A DNA stretch of 61,862 bases from an uncultured Colwellia sp. (lineage in GTDB: Bacteria > Pseudomonadota > Gammaproteobacteria > Enterobacterales > Alteromonadaceae), in assembly GCA_913058245.1 (NCBI GenBank), contig CAJXQJ010000017.1, positions 1 to 61,862 on the forward strand. Reading direction: 5' to 3'. Below the pieces are notes generated by a model, which was not told where the DNA came from, made no database searches, and saw only the letters and a list, made by a program, of their open reading frames with translations. Within the stretch, counting starts at the first letter, position 1. Every line of letters starts with the position of its first letter. The position numbers and the translations under genes were made by a program. Below are positions 18,618 through 29,446 of the stretch, one piece after another.

Positions 18618-19679
18618 TTATTTAGCTTTAAATATTGCAACTTTACCGTCAACGCCCGCCGCTAAAATAAGTTTTTTATCACTTGCTAAAGTATAAAAAC
18701 CTTGATTGCCCGATGTCGCACTTTTGTCATCAAGTGCCTGCCAGTTCTCACCACCATCATAAGAAATATCGCTAGTTGTTTTACCTGTCGCAATACAAGT
18801 ATTAGCAAGACAAGACATTGCTGTACGTAAGCCACGCTGTTTATTATTTACAGCTTGCCATTTACCGCTTACTAAGCGGGCCATATTGACGTATTTTGCT
18901 TGTCGTTGCAGGTAATCACCACCAAGCACGAAAACCTGTTGATGACTATTTAAGGCAAGGCCATATCCTCCTGCGGTTTGGGTGTGCTGAAATAATGGCA
19001 CCGCTTGTCTTTGCCAACTTTCGCCAAAGTCATCGCTATAATATACCGAAGCAGAAAAGCCACCTGTTGTCAGCCAAGCTTGCCCACGTTTACCTGTAAT
19101 TATCGTATTACCGCTAGCAGCAAAAGCCGCTTCTTTTTCCAACATCAAAGGTAATTTAATATTTGAAATGCGACGCCAATGTTTGCCGCCATCAATCGTT
19201 TTCTTGATCACATAATAACCATCAACAGGATCACCTAACAGTAAGCCACGTTGCTTATCCCAGAAGCCAATACTGTCGTAAAAGCCTTTAGCATCGGCAT
19301 TTTCATGCAGTAACTGCCAGCTTTTACCGCCATCTATAGTTTTATATAAGACGGACTGTTTACCTTCCCCAGCTCCCATAACTATCGCTGTACTTTTATC
19401 AAACAAGGCAATATCTCGAAAGTCGAGTTTTAATGAGCTATTAACAGTGCGATCAAGCCAAGTTTTCCCTGCATCTTGACTAACAAATACCGTATTATCA
19501 CTGCCGGTGACCCACAAAGAGTTATTGATAACAGCACTGCCACGTAATGAGGCCTTTTTGGTAATATCAATACGTTGCCACGATGCTTGTTGGTGAGAAT
19601 TCGCTAAGCTAGACAAACTCAACAAAGCAAATAAATAAATGCCAACTCTTAGAAAAATGTTAATGATGTTACTGACCAT
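18618..19679 (-). CDS. Ycf48-like BNR-repeat beta-propeller, exported
   Basis: A 353-residue exported protein. The start is the ATG of MVSNIINIF because AAAGGG lies six bases upstream; an earlier ATG five codons back has no site. After a signal peptide (cleavage near LANS) it contains several BNR/Asp-box repeats (SQDAGKTW, TIDGGKSW, TIDGGKHW, SDDFGESW, SYDGGENW), as in Ycf48/HCF136 photosystem assembly factors and sialidase-like propellers. In a non-photosynthetic bacterium the role is unknown; such proteins bind partners in the periplasm. It is downstream of an RND pump operon but separated by a terminator, so it probably has its own promoter. Confidence 0.75.
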   Translation of the reverse strand: MVSNIINIFLRVGIYLFALLSLSSLANSHQQASWQRIDITKKASLRGSAVINNSLWVTGSDNTVFVSQDAGKTWLDRTVNSSLKLDFRDIALFDKSTAIVMGAGEGKQSVLYKTIDGGKSWQLLHENADAKGFYDSIGFWDKQRGLLLGDPVDGYYVIKKTIDGGKHWRRISNIKLPLMLEKEAAFAASGNTIITGKRGQAWLTTGGFSASVYYSDDFGESWQRQAVPLFQHTQTAGGYGLALNSHQQVFVLGGDYLQRQAKYVNMARLVSGKWQAVNNKQRGLRTAMSCLANTCIATGKTTSDISYDGGENWQALDDKSATSGNQGFYTLASDKKLILAAGVDGKVAIFKAK

Positions 19680-19740
19680 GACAAACCCTTTCATTATATT
19701 TAATGGCGCTTTAAAAAATAATTACCGAAATTTAGCTAAC

Positions 19741-19785
19741 AAAAAGCCACATTTATCAAAATAATTATTTTCAATAAATATGGCT
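19741..19785 (-). terminator. Terminator of the RND pump operon
   Basis: A 12-bp stem with one C/A mismatch (19745-19756 with 19774-19785). On the minus strand it is followed by TTTTT. It lies 46 bases after the RND permease stop codon. Confidence 0.75.
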
Positions 19786-19831
19786 AATAAGTATCTGCTA
19801 TATATAGAGGTATCGCGCGTATCTTGTTTAG

Positions 19832-22800
19832 TTAATATGGGGGCGACTCTGTTTCTAGCGTCTGTCGTCGCCGAAATAAATTCGCAATATCTTCTTTAAT
19901 TAAATACAACGACGGTATCAAAAACAGCGTAATAACTGTGGCGAATACTATGCCAAAACCGAGTGATATTGCCATAGGAATAATAAACTGCGCCTGCAAA
20001 CTGCCTTCGAAATAAAGTGGAAAAATACCGAAGAAAGTTGTTAACGAGGTAAGCAATATAGCCCTAAAGCGTTTAGTGCCCGCCTGACTGACAATATCTA
20101 TCATGCGCATGCCTGAGCCCTTAGCTTTGTTGATAAAGTCGACCATTATCAAGCTATCATTAACCACTACGCCAGTTAAAGCGATAAAGCCAAACATCGA
20201 CATCATATTAATGGTACGCCCCAAGAGCCAATGGCCAATAATTGCGCCGATAATACCAAATGGGATCACCGACATAATAACTAGCGGTTGACTGTATGAC
20301 TTAGTTGGTATGGCAATTAAGCCATAAATCAAGAATAATGCCCCTATTGCAGCTAAGCCTAATTGCGATAAAAAGTCTGCTTGATCTTTACTCGCACCCT
20401 CCACACCATATTGCACACTTGGGTAGTCCGCTAAAATCTCCGGCACGTAAGTTTCGTTCATCTCTGTAACCACCTTACGAGATTCAACTTTTTCACTATC
20501 GATATCAGCAGAAATAGTAATTGAACGTTTTTGATTAATACGGGTAATCGTTGAGAAACCTTGGCCAATTTCAATATTGGCAACTTGATAAAATGGTACT
20601 TGCTCACCACTTGGCGTTCTGATCCACATGTCTTCTAAATCAGACACTGACAAACGACTTGATTCAGGATAGCGCACCATCACTTTTAACTCATCTCTAC
20701 CACGCTGAATGCGTTGTGCTTCATCACCGTAGAATGCTTGGCGCACTTGTTTTGCCAAACTTGATAAATTTAAACCTAACACTTCAGCTTCTGGCTTTAT
20801 GCTTAATTTAATTTCTTGGCTGCCGCGACTAAAAGAATGTCGAACATCATAAACACCATCATAACTGTTAAGCTGAGTCTGAATAGCTTCCGCTGCCGCC
20901 TCTAATTCGACATCGTTTTGACCAGTCAATTGGAATTCTATCGCTGCGCCACCACCAGCATTAGTTCCAGCAAAAAAGCGTAGCTCTTTTGTTCCAGGAA
21001 TTTCACCAATTTCATCTCGCCAAAGCTTTTCAATTTCATAAGCATTTAATTCACGTTGATCAGGCTTTACTAGCTCTAATAAAATACTAGCGCTGGTATT
21101 ACCATTGGTAAAAATCATTTCATGCTTAACAAAGCTAATACCGTTAATTTTGTTATTTTCTGAAACCGTTTCTATGGCTTTTTTAGCTTGAGCTATGGCT
21201 TTATTTCGCTGATGAGCAGCAGAGCCGTCTACCATAGTAATGTTGCCCTGAATGAAATCGCTAGGAATATTAGGGAACACTTCTAGTTTTACAAATGAAC
21301 CAACAATTAAACCAATAGACAGTATTAACACAGCCACAAACACCGCCATGGTATTGTATCGGGCTATTAATGCTTTTTCTAAATTAGGCTTATAAACATG
21401 ATGAATAAAATGATCTAGTTTTTCTTTGAAGCGCATTTGGAAACGCTCTAAAAAGTTAGCCTTTTCAGCAACCAAAGGCACATATTTCATATGCGCTAAA
21501 TGGGCAGGTAAAATCCATTTAGATTCAATTAGTGAGAATACTAAACAAAAGCTGACCACAATTGATATTGCTCTAAAAAAAGCAGCAAAACTAGCATCAA
21601 TAAACAATAATGGTGTGAATGCAGCTATAGTTGTTAACACACCAAATGTTGCCGGCATAGCCACTCGCAAAGTGCCACGAATAACATTGTCAGTCGAATG
21701 ACCATATTGCTCTATTTCCGCATAAGCACTTTCACCAATAACTATGGCATCATCAACAACTATTCCGAGCACCATAATAAAAGCAAAAAGACTCAGCATA
21801 TTGATAGACACCGACCATTCGCCTAATAGTGGCATCATTAATAATGCCCCGAAGAAGCTAATAGGAATACCTAGCATGACCCAAAAGGCAATTTTAATTC
21901 TTAGAAACAATGTTAAAACGATGAAAACAAGAAATGCTCCCATCAACATGTTATTAATCATCATGTCTAAGCGTTCAGAAAGGTAATAGGAACTATCGCC
22001 CCAAACCGTTAACTTGGCGCCTTCCGGCAACTGTTGATTCTTACCTTCTACATATTCTCTGACTTGCGCGGCTATTTCTAGATCGTTTTGATCGCCCGTT
22101 GACTGCACCATAATACTTGAAGTATTTTCATTATCGAACGTAGCGTAGTCTTCCTGCTCAACAAAACCGTCTTTAATATTGGCAACATCAGCTAGTAATA
22201 AACGGGTACCGTCGCTATCCGTTCTTAACACTAAATCACCGTATTCTTGACCGGTATAGGCTTGCCCTTCAGCCCGTAACAGAATATCTCCGCCACGAGT
22301 TTTAATGGTGCCTCCAGGTAAATCAACGGATGAACTTCTTACTGCTTGGGTAATTTCGTCAAAGGTTAGTTGATATTGTTGTAACTTTTCTTCTGAGACT
22401 TCAATACTAATTTCATAATCACGACTACCAACAATGTCTGCACTATTAACGCTCGGTAGTGCCATCACTTCGTCACGAATATTTTGTGCCATAACTTGGC
22501 GAGCACGTCGGTCCATAGAGCCACTTACCGACAACCACATTACCTGGCCTTTAAACTCTTGCTTACTGATAATAGGCTTTTCAGTCTGTGCTGGGAAAGT
22601 GGTAATGGCATCAACTTGCATTTGTACTTCATCAAGTTTTTCTGACATTGAATAGCCCGATTGAAGTTCAATAGTGACGATACCAATACCTTCTCGAGCA
22701 GTGGCGGTAATTCGCTTAATACCTTCAATATCTTCCAGTGACTCTTCTACTTTTAGAATGACAGATTGCTCAACTTCTTCAGGTGCGGCACCTAAATGTG

Positions 22801-22987
22801 GCACCATCACTTGAATGCTGTTGGTATTAAATTCAGGGAACATTTTCTTATTAATACCCTGATATGAAAAATAACCGGCAACCAAAATAAATACCATTAA
22901 TAAATTGGCGGCGACGCTATTATGGGTAAACCAAGCAATTATGCCCGTTTGTTTCTCATCATTGGCAGGGGAGTTATACTCTCGCAT
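19832..22987 (-). CDS. RND-family efflux permease (AcrB-like fold)
   Basis: A 1051-residue inner-membrane proton-driven transporter. It has the RND architecture: a first helix (NLLMVFILVAGYFSYQ), a large periplasmic loop, helices 2-6 containing the proton-relay GIVVDDAIVIGE, then a second half with its own loop and helices (FIALTGVVVNDSLIMVD). Its length and the paired periplasmic adaptor are typical of tripartite multidrug exporters, though the substrate is not predictable. The ATG overlaps the adaptor stop codon by one base (TAATG), ensuring matched synthesis. No TolC-type outer-membrane channel or TetR repressor is in the window, so the pump presumably borrows a chromosomal TolC. Confidence 0.93.
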   Translation of the reverse strand: MREYNSPANDEKQTGIIAWFTHNSVAANLLMVFILVAGYFSYQGINKKMFPEFNTNSIQVMVPHLGAAPEEVEQSVILKVEESLEDIEGIKRITATAREGIGIVTIELQSGYSMSEKLDEVQMQVDAITTFPAQTEKPIISKQEFKGQVMWLSVSGSMDRRARQVMAQNIRDEVMALPSVNSADIVGSRDYEISIEVSEEKLQQYQLTFDEITQAVRSSSVDLPGGTIKTRGGDILLRAEGQAYTGQEYGDLVLRTDSDGTRLLLADVANIKDGFVEQEDYATFDNENTSSIMVQSTGDQNDLEIAAQVREYVEGKNQQLPEGAKLTVWGDSSYYLSERLDMMINNMLMGAFLVFIVLTLFLRIKIAFWVMLGIPISFFGALLMMPLLGEWSVSINMLSLFAFIMVLGIVVDDAIVIGESAYAEIEQYGHSTDNVIRGTLRVAMPATFGVLTTIAAFTPLLFIDASFAAFFRAISIVVSFCLVFSLIESKWILPAHLAHMKYVPLVAEKANFLERFQMRFKEKLDHFIHHVYKPNLEKALIARYNTMAVFVAVLILSIGLIVGSFVKLEVFPNIPSDFIQGNITMVDGSAAHQRNKAIAQAKKAIETVSENNKINGISFVKHEMIFTNGNTSASILLELVKPDQRELNAYEIEKLWRDEIGEIPGTKELRFFAGTNAGGGAAIEFQLTGQNDVELEAAAEAIQTQLNSYDGVYDVRHSFSRGSQEIKLSIKPEAEVLGLNLSSLAKQVRQAFYGDEAQRIQRGRDELKVMVRYPESSRLSVSDLEDMWIRTPSGEQVPFYQVANIEIGQGFSTITRINQKRSITISADIDSEKVESRKVVTEMNETYVPEILADYPSVQYGVEGASKDQADFLSQLGLAAIGALFLIYGLIAIPTKSYSQPLVIMSVIPFGIIGAIIGHWLLGRTINMMSMFGFIALTGVVVNDSLIMVDFINKAKGSGMRMIDIVSQAGTKRFRAILLTSLTTFFGIFPLYFEGSLQAQFIIPMAISLGFGIVFATVITLFLIPSLYLIKEDIANLFRRRQTLETESPPY

Positions 22988-24252
22988 TAGTCGTCACCTT
23001 GTGTCTCAGCAAGATCAGTTTGGCTAGCTGTTTCAGCTGAAACCTCTTGTTGTTCGCCAACAACACGTAACGTCATACCTTCAACAGGCGTTTCCATTTG
23101 AGTTGTAATTAAACGATAATCGTCAGCAAAACTATCATGACTATAAACAAAATCAGCATCATTCCTTAGTATACTAATCTCTTGAATATGAAGCTTATTT
23201 TCATCATCAACTAAATAAAGTTTATTTGCGCCATGAAGTGCATCACGTGGAATTGCCACAATATCAGCAACTGTTTTACCGGCAATATTGGCATTAACAA
23301 ATGTACCAATACGCAACTCTTGATGTTCAGATGATGATAAAACGCTATATGGATCATTAATTTGAGCAATAACATAATGTACGCGGCTACGACTATCTAC
23401 TTCACCTTCATAACGCGTGAGGTTTGACTGCCAGGTATGTTCATTACCAAGCAGCTGATAAAAAATATCAACCTTTGATGAGCTTTCGCCTTGCTGATTA
23501 ATCTTAGGTAAATTTAAAAACTCTACATCACGTTGCTTAATCGGTAACCTTACTTCGGCATAATCAACAGCGAAGGTCATCGCCAGTGTTGATCCTGTTG
23601 AAACATATTGACCGATTTCTACTTGTTTCTCTTTGATCATAGCGTCATACGGCGCTTTAATTTTAGTGCGAGCGAGCTTAACTTCAGCATCAGTTACATC
23701 AGCTTCTGCGGCTTTAACATCTGCTTTAGCTTTTTGTAGCTGAGGTAATCGTAATGCCAGTACTGGCGCTTGTGACAATGACTTGCCCGTTAACAACCAT
23801 TCATCTTCAGCCTGTTCTTTTCGAGCTTGCTCTTCCACTAAAAGTGCTTTTGCCGCATCTAAACGTGACTGTGCTTGCAACAGCGCTACACGATAACTAA
23901 TATCGTCAATACTAAGTAACACTTCGCCTTTAGTAAAAAAACCACCGACATTAAATTTTTTATTTACAGAGGTAATTTGACCAGAAACTTCAGAAACTAA
24001 ATTCGTTTGTGTTCGTGGTAAAACGCTTCCCTGACTAGCAATAGTAAAACGTATGTCTTGCCGCTCGATTGCTTGAACTTCAACCAGTGGCGCTTTAATA
24101 ATGGTAGGTTTTTTAGCCGGTTTAGGTGCCAAGATCGCAACAATAATTAAACCAAATATAGCCACTAATATAATCGCTATTGGCGTTAATACGTAACGTA
24201 ATGGAATCATACGTCTAGGCTTTTTTTTGTTATTTTCAGCAACAGAACTCAT
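22987..24252 (-). CDS. RND efflux periplasmic adaptor (membrane-fusion protein)
   Basis: A 421-residue HlyD/AcrA-family adaptor. A cytoplasmic Lys/Arg-rich N-terminus is followed by one membrane anchor (about residues 21-43), without a lipobox. A lipoyl-like half (VSEVSGQITSVNKKFNVGG), a helical hairpin rich in Ala/Lys/Glu (about residues 120-185), the second lipoyl half (TKIKAPYDAMI) and beta-barrel domains follow. It links the inner-membrane RND permease to an outer-membrane channel. It is first in a two-gene operon with the permease. The C-terminal tail (residues 405-421) is acidic and Gln-rich. Confidence 0.92.
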   Translation of the reverse strand: MSSVAENNKKKPRRMIPLRYVLTPIAIILVAIFGLIIVAILAPKPAKKPTIIKAPLVEVQAIERQDIRFTIASQGSVLPRTQTNLVSEVSGQITSVNKKFNVGGFFTKGEVLLSIDDISYRVALLQAQSRLDAAKALLVEEQARKEQAEDEWLLTGKSLSQAPVLALRLPQLQKAKADVKAAEADVTDAEVKLARTKIKAPYDAMIKEKQVEIGQYVSTGSTLAMTFAVDYAEVRLPIKQRDVEFLNLPKINQQGESSSKVDIFYQLLGNEHTWQSNLTRYEGEVDSRSRVHYVIAQINDPYSVLSSSEHQELRIGTFVNANIAGKTVADIVAIPRDALHGANKLYLVDDENKLHIQEISILRNDADFVYSHDSFADDYRLITTQMETPVEGMTLRVVGEQQEVSAETASQTDLAETQGDD

Positions 24253-24400
24253 GATATTTTCTCTGTGGAATTTTAATTAATTTGATTCTCATGGCATTAC
24301 GCCAAAATATAATAATTATAATAACTTAGTAACAATTATTAACCAAGTGTTAACCATGTAAGGAAGTGTAAATATTAGCTCAATAACACTAGAGATTTAG

Positions 24401-24781
24401 TTAATATTTTCGAACGAATTTTGCCCAAGACAAAAGCAATTCACGAAAGTCTTCACTGCCACATGATGAAGAGTCTTGTTGGTCAAAATCGATATTCTCT
24501 TCAATTAGAGCATCTGGTAGCACTTCAACACCATTCATACTAGCATTAGTTTGTACCGTGACATCGCCTCGACTAAAGCTAACGCTATATTCACTACCTG
24601 TAATAGTAATTTCGCTTTGTTTATCTTCTTCTATCTCTGACATTGCTGATAACAGTTGTGCAAGTTTAGTAGCGTCGGTGCCAACTTCAACTTCGAGCCA
24701 AGGCCCTATAACTTCATGTTCCAGAGAAAACTGAGCGACTGCTGCGCCTGTGATAGGATCATCGATAAATTGATATTCCAT
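24401..24781 (-). CDS. yacL: YacL family protein (UPF0231)
   Basis: A 126-residue cytoplasmic protein matching E. coli YacL (120) at both ends: MEYQFIDDPITG against MDYEFLRDITG, GHEV.G-type HEVIGPW, and a final CG.EDF...FV pattern. The function is not established. GAGG stands five bases before the ATG. In E. coli the gene directly follows acnB; here two unrelated genes on the opposite strand separate them, supporting orthology while showing a lineage insertion. Confidence 0.88.
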   Translation of the reverse strand: MEYQFIDDPITGAAVAQFSLEHEVIGPWLEVEVGTDATKLAQLLSAMSEIEEDKQSEITITGSEYSVSFSRGDVTVQTNASMNGVEVLPDALIEENIDFDQQDSSSCGSEDFRELLLSWAKFVRKY

Positions 24782-24950
24782 AAATACCTCACGCTAAAAA
24801 AATTAAGATAGGCTGCTCCTATCGACTAAAAATCTACTATATTAATTAGAGACATTTATATAATTGATACTGTAAGTTAATTGTAGCAAAACAGTCATTT
24901 TTAACACGAAATACTTAACTTATTGCTGCAAATAACTTGGTGCTATATTT

Positions 24951-25784
24951 ATGAGCAAAATCTGCAATAAGTTAAAAATTCTCGACTGCTTATCAAGCTT
25001 TTTGCGTTTGATTCGCACAAAGAGCCTGAGGGTATTTTTCAATATTATTTACTTAATAATCTGCTGCTTCCCTATACTAGCTTTTTCAACTGAATCGCAG
25101 CAAAAAATTATAGTTGCCATGCATATTGAACCACCTTTTTCAGATATAGTTAATGACGAGTTTGTTGGTGAAAACATTGATATTGCTCATGCTATTGCGG
25201 CACTAATAAATAAAGAAGCTAAGTTTGTTTATTGCCCTGTAGCTCGTTGTTTCTCACTTGTACATGCTGGCAAAGCCGATATGATAATGGCAATTAGGAA
25301 AACAGCAATAAGAGAACAATTTTTAACTTATTTAGCCCCTCCAATAAAAATTCAAAAGTTGCCACTGAGATTTTACATTCGAGCAAATAATGAATTGGCT
25401 TTAAATCACTATCAAGACCTACAAGCTTTTAAAGTTGGTATACTCAGAGGCGCTTCCTATTTCGATAAATTTGACCACGATACAAGCATCAACAAAATCC
25501 CCGTAACCAACCATCAACAATTGATTAAAATGCTACTAAAGGGCCGGATAGATACTTTTTTAGAACGTGAAGAGTCAATTACCCCATTAGTAGATAAAAA
25601 CATTTACGCTACGCAGATTAAACTCGCTAACTTTTCTTACGATAAAGGCGTGGGCTCTTATATAGCTGTGTCAAAAAAGTCATGGCTTGTTACAGAAGTT
25701 GAACAACTATCAAATGCTATCCAAACATTAATGAGTACAGGAAAGCTAAAAGAAATAATAAATAAAACGCAACGAGCACATTAA
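24951..25784 (+). CDS. Orphan family-3-type solute-binding protein
   Basis: A 277-residue exported protein resembling SBP_bac_3 (amino-acid ABC-type binding proteins): IIVAMHIEPPFSDIVND at the start of lobe 1, GENIDIAHAIAAL, GKADMIMAIRKTAIREQFLTY and a second lobe with VGILRGASYF. The N-terminus is unusually long (about 46 residues before the mature protein), with the hydrophobic segment at 30-45, so the true start may be further in; no internal Met and no strong ribosome site help to decide. A Cys pair (VYCPVARC) is unusual. There are no permease or ATPase genes nearby, so a signalling or sensory role is as likely as transport. A 68-base gap separates it from the next plus-strand gene. Confidence 0.7.
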   Translation: MSKICNKLKILDCLSSFLRLIRTKSLRVFFNIIYLIICCFPILAFSTESQQKIIVAMHIEPPFSDIVNDEFVGENIDIAHAIAALINKEAKFVYCPVARCFSLVHAGKADMIMAIRKTAIREQFLTYLAPPIKIQKLPLRFYIRANNELALNHYQDLQAFKVGILRGASYFDKFDHDTSINKIPVTNHQQLIKMLLKGRIDTFLEREESITPLVDKNIYATQIKLANFSYDKGVGSYIAVSKKSWLVTEVEQLSNAIQTLMSTGKLKEIINKTQRAH

Positions 25785-25852
25785 TTTCAAGTTGAACTTA
25801 CCCAGTATAAAAGCGTCTATTTGTTATCTTTTACTTAGTTATTATTACTTTT

Positions 25853-26617
25853 GTGCGAAACGGAACTTACACAGCCATTGTTTTTTCGATACTGATCCAC
25901 ACTTTGATTGTGCTAGTGATCATTGTCACTCAGTCAACGTCTGAGCCAACTCTCAAGCCGATCGAAAAAAAGCAACCAATCAAGAGTTTTCTATATCGCG
26001 CGCCCAGAATAAAGTTATCAAGTGAAAAAGTCGACGATCAAAAGCCTATCTCACCTGCTATTGTTGAAAAAAAGCCTGTGGAAAAGTTAATTCATGCTAA
26101 AGAAGAGCAAAAAGAAGTACAAGCACAAAATGCAGTAGCAACTGATAACAACGTAACTATTCAGCAACCGCCAATAGTACTACCGCATGCAGTACCGCAA
26201 AAATCAACGAAACCTGAGCCTGAACAACCGCCACAGCAGCCTCGAAAAAAACTGGATAGCTTCACCCAACTGCAAAGATTACGTAGCAAACTGAATAGCA
26301 GCACTAACACTACTGCTAACAGCCCATATCAAAGCGACCAGCCACCCTCAATATTTAACACTCGCCCTAAAACAGTGCCGCATTCAGTACCAGTAAAAGA
26401 TGAGGAAAAAGAGCGAGAAAAAAATACAAAAAATATGGGCTCAGGTATCGCGATAACAAAAGGCGATGACGGTACATGTGCAATCACTCAAGACATGAGT
26501 GTTTATGGGCTAGAGCATGGTTCATCAACACAGTATTTTAGCTGTGGTGAATCAAAGTTTGATAAAAGCTTTCGTGAGCATATGAAGAAAGTTAAGGACA
26601 AACTCGATAAAAAATAG
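25853..26617 (+). CDS. TonB/TolA-like membrane-anchored Pro/Lys-rich protein of unknown function
   Basis: I do not recognise this protein. The 254 residues start at GTG. An N-terminal membrane helix (about residues 7-26, AIVFSILIHTLIVLVIIV) is set like the TonB/TolA anchor, including a His in the helix. It is followed by a long Pro/Lys/Gln/Glu-rich linker (27-190) that could span the periplasm. The C-terminal ~60 residues (GSGIAITKGDDGTCAITQD to the end) contain two Cys and a basic tail, but not the TonB C-terminal domain or its YP motif. No ExbB/ExbD genes are adjacent. A periplasm-spanning linker or regulator is the most that can be inferred. Confidence 0.6.
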   Translation: MRNGTYTAIVFSILIHTLIVLVIIVTQSTSEPTLKPIEKKQPIKSFLYRAPRIKLSSEKVDDQKPISPAIVEKKPVEKLIHAKEEQKEVQAQNAVATDNNVTIQQPPIVLPHAVPQKSTKPEPEQPPQQPRKKLDSFTQLQRLRSKLNSSTNTTANSPYQSDQPPSIFNTRPKTVPHSVPVKDEEKEREKNTKNMGSGIAITKGDDGTCAITQDMSVYGLEHGSSTQYFSCGESKFDKSFREHMKKVKDKLDKK

Positions 26618-26740
26618 CCGATTAAGCAACAATTAATATTAAATTAAAGAAAGCTCTATTGTCGCCTTTGCAAAAGCACTTAACTAATCTAATAGCTAAG
26701 CGCTTCAGCAAAAGTAAACTTAATAATCAGAAATAGTAAA

Positions 26741-29332
26741 CTAAACTTCGACCTGTAAAATTACCGTATCAGCTTGTGATGTGTATTGATCCATTTTATC
26801 AAAGTTCAAGTAGCGATATGTATCCGCAGCTGTAGCATCTATTTTTGATGCGTATTCCATATATTCCGCCGCCGTAGGCAGCTTACCTAAAATAGCACCA
26901 ACACCCGCAAGCTCTGCCGAGGTTAAATAGACATTTGCCCCCGTACCTAGTCGATTAGGGAAGTTACGTGTAGAAGTAGAAAGCACCGTTGATTTATCTG
27001 CAACTCGCGCTTGGTTTCCCATACACAATGAACAACCCGGTGTTTCTACACGTACCCCCGCTTTACCATAAATGTTAAAATAACCTTCATCCTTTAGCTG
27101 TGCACTGTCCATTTTAGTTGGCGGTGTTACCCACATACGAGTTGGCAACGAACCTCCAAAGCCTTCAATGAGTTTGCCTGCTGCGCGGAAGTGTCCAATA
27201 TTAGTCATGCATGAACCAATGAAAACTTCGTCTACATCAACACCAGCCACTTCTGATAGTAGTTTGGCATCATCGGGATCATTAGGGCAGCATACTACTG
27301 GCTCGGTAATTTCATTTAAGTCAATCTCAATGATATGTGCGTATTCAGCATCACTATCGGCTACCATCAATGATGGATTAGTTAACCAGTTTTCCATTCC
27401 TTGAATGCGACGTGTAATTGTACGCACATCACCATAACCTTCGCTGATCATCCACTTAAGCATTACAATGTTGGAGGCTAGATATTCTTTAACGGCTTCT
27501 TCTTCTAGTTTGATAGTACAGCCAGCAGCAGAGCGCTCAGCTGAGGCATCGGAAAGCTCAAATGCCTGCTCAACCGTAAGGCCTTTAAGACCCTCAATTT
27601 CTAATATCCGCCCCGAAAACTCATTAATTTTTCCCGCTTTCTCAACGGTCAATAACCCTTTTTTAATTGCAGTATAAGGAATAGCATGCACTAAATCTCG
27701 CAAAGTAATGCCTGGTTGTATTTCACCTTTAAAGCGCACTAAAACCGACTCTGGCATGTCGAGTGGCATAACACCCGTTGCCGCAGCAAAAGCCACTAAA
27801 CCTGAACCTGCAGGAAACGAAATACCTAATGGAAAACGAGTATGAGAATCGCCCCCAGTGCCAACTGTATCGGGTAGCAACATGCGATTTAACCAAGAAT
27901 GAATAACACCATCGCCTGGGCGTAGCGAAACTCCGCCTCGATTCATCATAAAGTCAGGTAAAGTGTGATGCGTAACTACATCTACAGGCTTTGGATAAGC
28001 AGAGGTATGACAGAATGATTGCATAGTAAGATCGGCTGAGAAGCCTAAACATGCTAAATCTTTCAACTCATCACGAGTCATTGGGCCGGTTGTGTCTTGC
28101 GAACCAACAGTTGTCATTTTAGGTTCGCAATATTGACCTGCTCGAACGCCTTTAACCCCACAAGCTTTACCTACCATCTTTTGAGCTAAGGTATAGCCTT
28201 TGATTGAAGCCGCAGGATCAACTGGTTTAGCAAAGAGATCAGTGTCGGGTAAATTAAGAGCCTCTCGAGCACGTGCTGTTAAGCCTCGACCAATAATTAA
28301 AGGAATACGACCACCGGCCCGCACTTCATCTAGTAGCACGGGGCTTAACTCAAATGTAGAAATGACGTCATCGGAACCTGAACGCTTCACAACGCCTTGA
28401 TAAGGGAAAATATCAATAACATCGCCCATATGCATTTTTTGCACATCTAGTTCAATTGGTAAAGCACCAGAATCTTCCATAGTGTTGTAAAATATAGGTG
28501 CTATTTTTCCGCCCAAGCATACACCGCCGTTACGCTTATTAGGAATGAATGGAATATCATTCCCCATAAACCAAAGTACGGAGTTTGTCGCTGATTTTCG
28601 AGAAGAGCCGGTACCAACTACATCTCCAACATAAGCCAATGGAATACCTTCTTGTTGTGATGCAATTTGCTTAATTGGGCCAATTACGCCATCTTCATCT
28701 GGTGTGATACCATCTCGCGAAATTTTTAACATTGCTTTCGCGTGCAAAGGAATATCAGGACGTGACCAAGCATCAGGTGCAGGCGATAAATCATCGGTAT
28801 TGGTTTCACCGGTAACTTTAAACACTTTAACAGTAATTTTTTCCGGCACTTGCTCTTTTGAAGTGAACCATTGACCTTCAGCCCAAGATTGCATAACTTG
28901 TTGCGCCGCAACATTACCTGATTCGGCTTTTTCTTTGACATCGTAAAAAGCGTCAAACATTAACAATGTATTCGACAGTCCGTTCGCTGCTATATCAGCC
29001 AATTCGGTATTATCTAACAAACAAATCAATGGCTGAATATTATAACCACCAAGCATAGTACCAAGTAGTTCGGCAGCTCTTTCAGCTGTCAGTATTGGTG
29101 AGTTCACCTTACTTTCGGCAACTGCAGCTAAAAAACCCGCTTTGACATAAGCCGCTTCGTCTACACCAGCTGGTACACGATGAGTTAATAAATCGATTAA
29201 AAAGGACTCTTCACCTTTTGGGGGAGCTTTAACAAGCTCAATTAAAGCTGCAGTTTGCTCTGCATTTAATGCCTTTGGCACAATGCCTTCAGCAGCGCGT
29301 TCTTCAATATGTTTTCGATATTCTTGCAGCAC
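26741..29332 (-). CDS. acnB: Bifunctional aconitate hydratase B / 2-methylisocitrate dehydratase
   Basis: An 863-residue AcnB, nearly colinear with E. coli AcnB (865) from the first residues ([15 protein letters not shown]). It interconverts citrate and isocitrate in the TCA cycle and can hydrate methylaconitate. A HEAT-like domain is followed by the swivel domain and the three catalytic domains. The [4Fe-4S] ligands are Cys708 ([10 protein letters not shown]), Cys767 and Cys770 ([10 protein letters not shown]). The start is GTG with GAGG eight bases upstream. It keeps the E. coli neighbourhood (yacL on one side, lpdA beyond), so it is the ancestral copy; a second AcnB is divergent from it. 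Confidence 0.97.
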   Translation of the reverse strand: MLQEYRKHIEERAAEGIVPKALNAEQTAALIELVKAPPKGEESFLIDLLTHRVPAGVDEAAYVKAGFLAAVAESKVNSPILTAERAAELLGTMLGGYNIQPLICLLDNTELADIAANGLSNTLLMFDAFYDVKEKAESGNVAAQQVMQSWAEGQWFTSKEQVPEKITVKVFKVTGETNTDDLSPAPDAWSRPDIPLHAKAMLKISRDGITPDEDGVIGPIKQIASQQEGIPLAYVGDVVGTGSSRKSATNSVLWFMGNDIPFIPNKRNGGVCLGGKIAPIFYNTMEDSGALPIELDVQKMHMGDVIDIFPYQGVVKRSGSDDVISTFELSPVLLDEVRAGGRIPLIIGRGLTARAREALNLPDTDLFAKPVDPAASIKGYTLAQKMVGKACGVKGVRAGQYCEPKMTTVGSQDTTGPMTRDELKDLACLGFSADLTMQSFCHTSAYPKPVDVVTHHTLPDFMMNRGGVSLRPGDGVIHSWLNRMLLPDTVGTGGDSHTRFPLGISFPAGSGLVAFAAATGVMPLDMPESVLVRFKGEIQPGITLRDLVHAIPYTAIKKGLLTVEKAGKINEFSGRILEIEGLKGLTVEQAFELSDASAERSAAGCTIKLEEEAVKEYLASNIVMLKWMISEGYGDVRTITRRIQGMENWLTNPSLMVADSDAEYAHIIEIDLNEITEPVVCCPNDPDDAKLLSEVAGVDVDEVFIGSCMTNIGHFRAAGKLIEGFGGSLPTRMWVTPPTKMDSAQLKDEGYFNIYGKAGVRVETPGCSLCMGNQARVADKSTVLSTSTRNFPNRLGTGANVYLTSAELAGVGAILGKLPTAAEYMEYASKIDATAADTYRYLNFDKMDQYTSQADTVILQVEV

Positions 29333-29446
29333 GGTATTTACCTCTATGATAAGTGATAGCTAACCTTAATTAATCCATTTAACTGCACCTAAAAACGCTA
29401 ACGTGAATCTAATCGGTTCAGTATCTGAGATTACAATGTTTGTAGA

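Noticed and set aside
18618..22987. Ycf48-like protein as part of the RND operon
   Set aside because: A hairpin with a T-run (19741-19785) stands between the permease and this gene, and the gap is about 150 bases.
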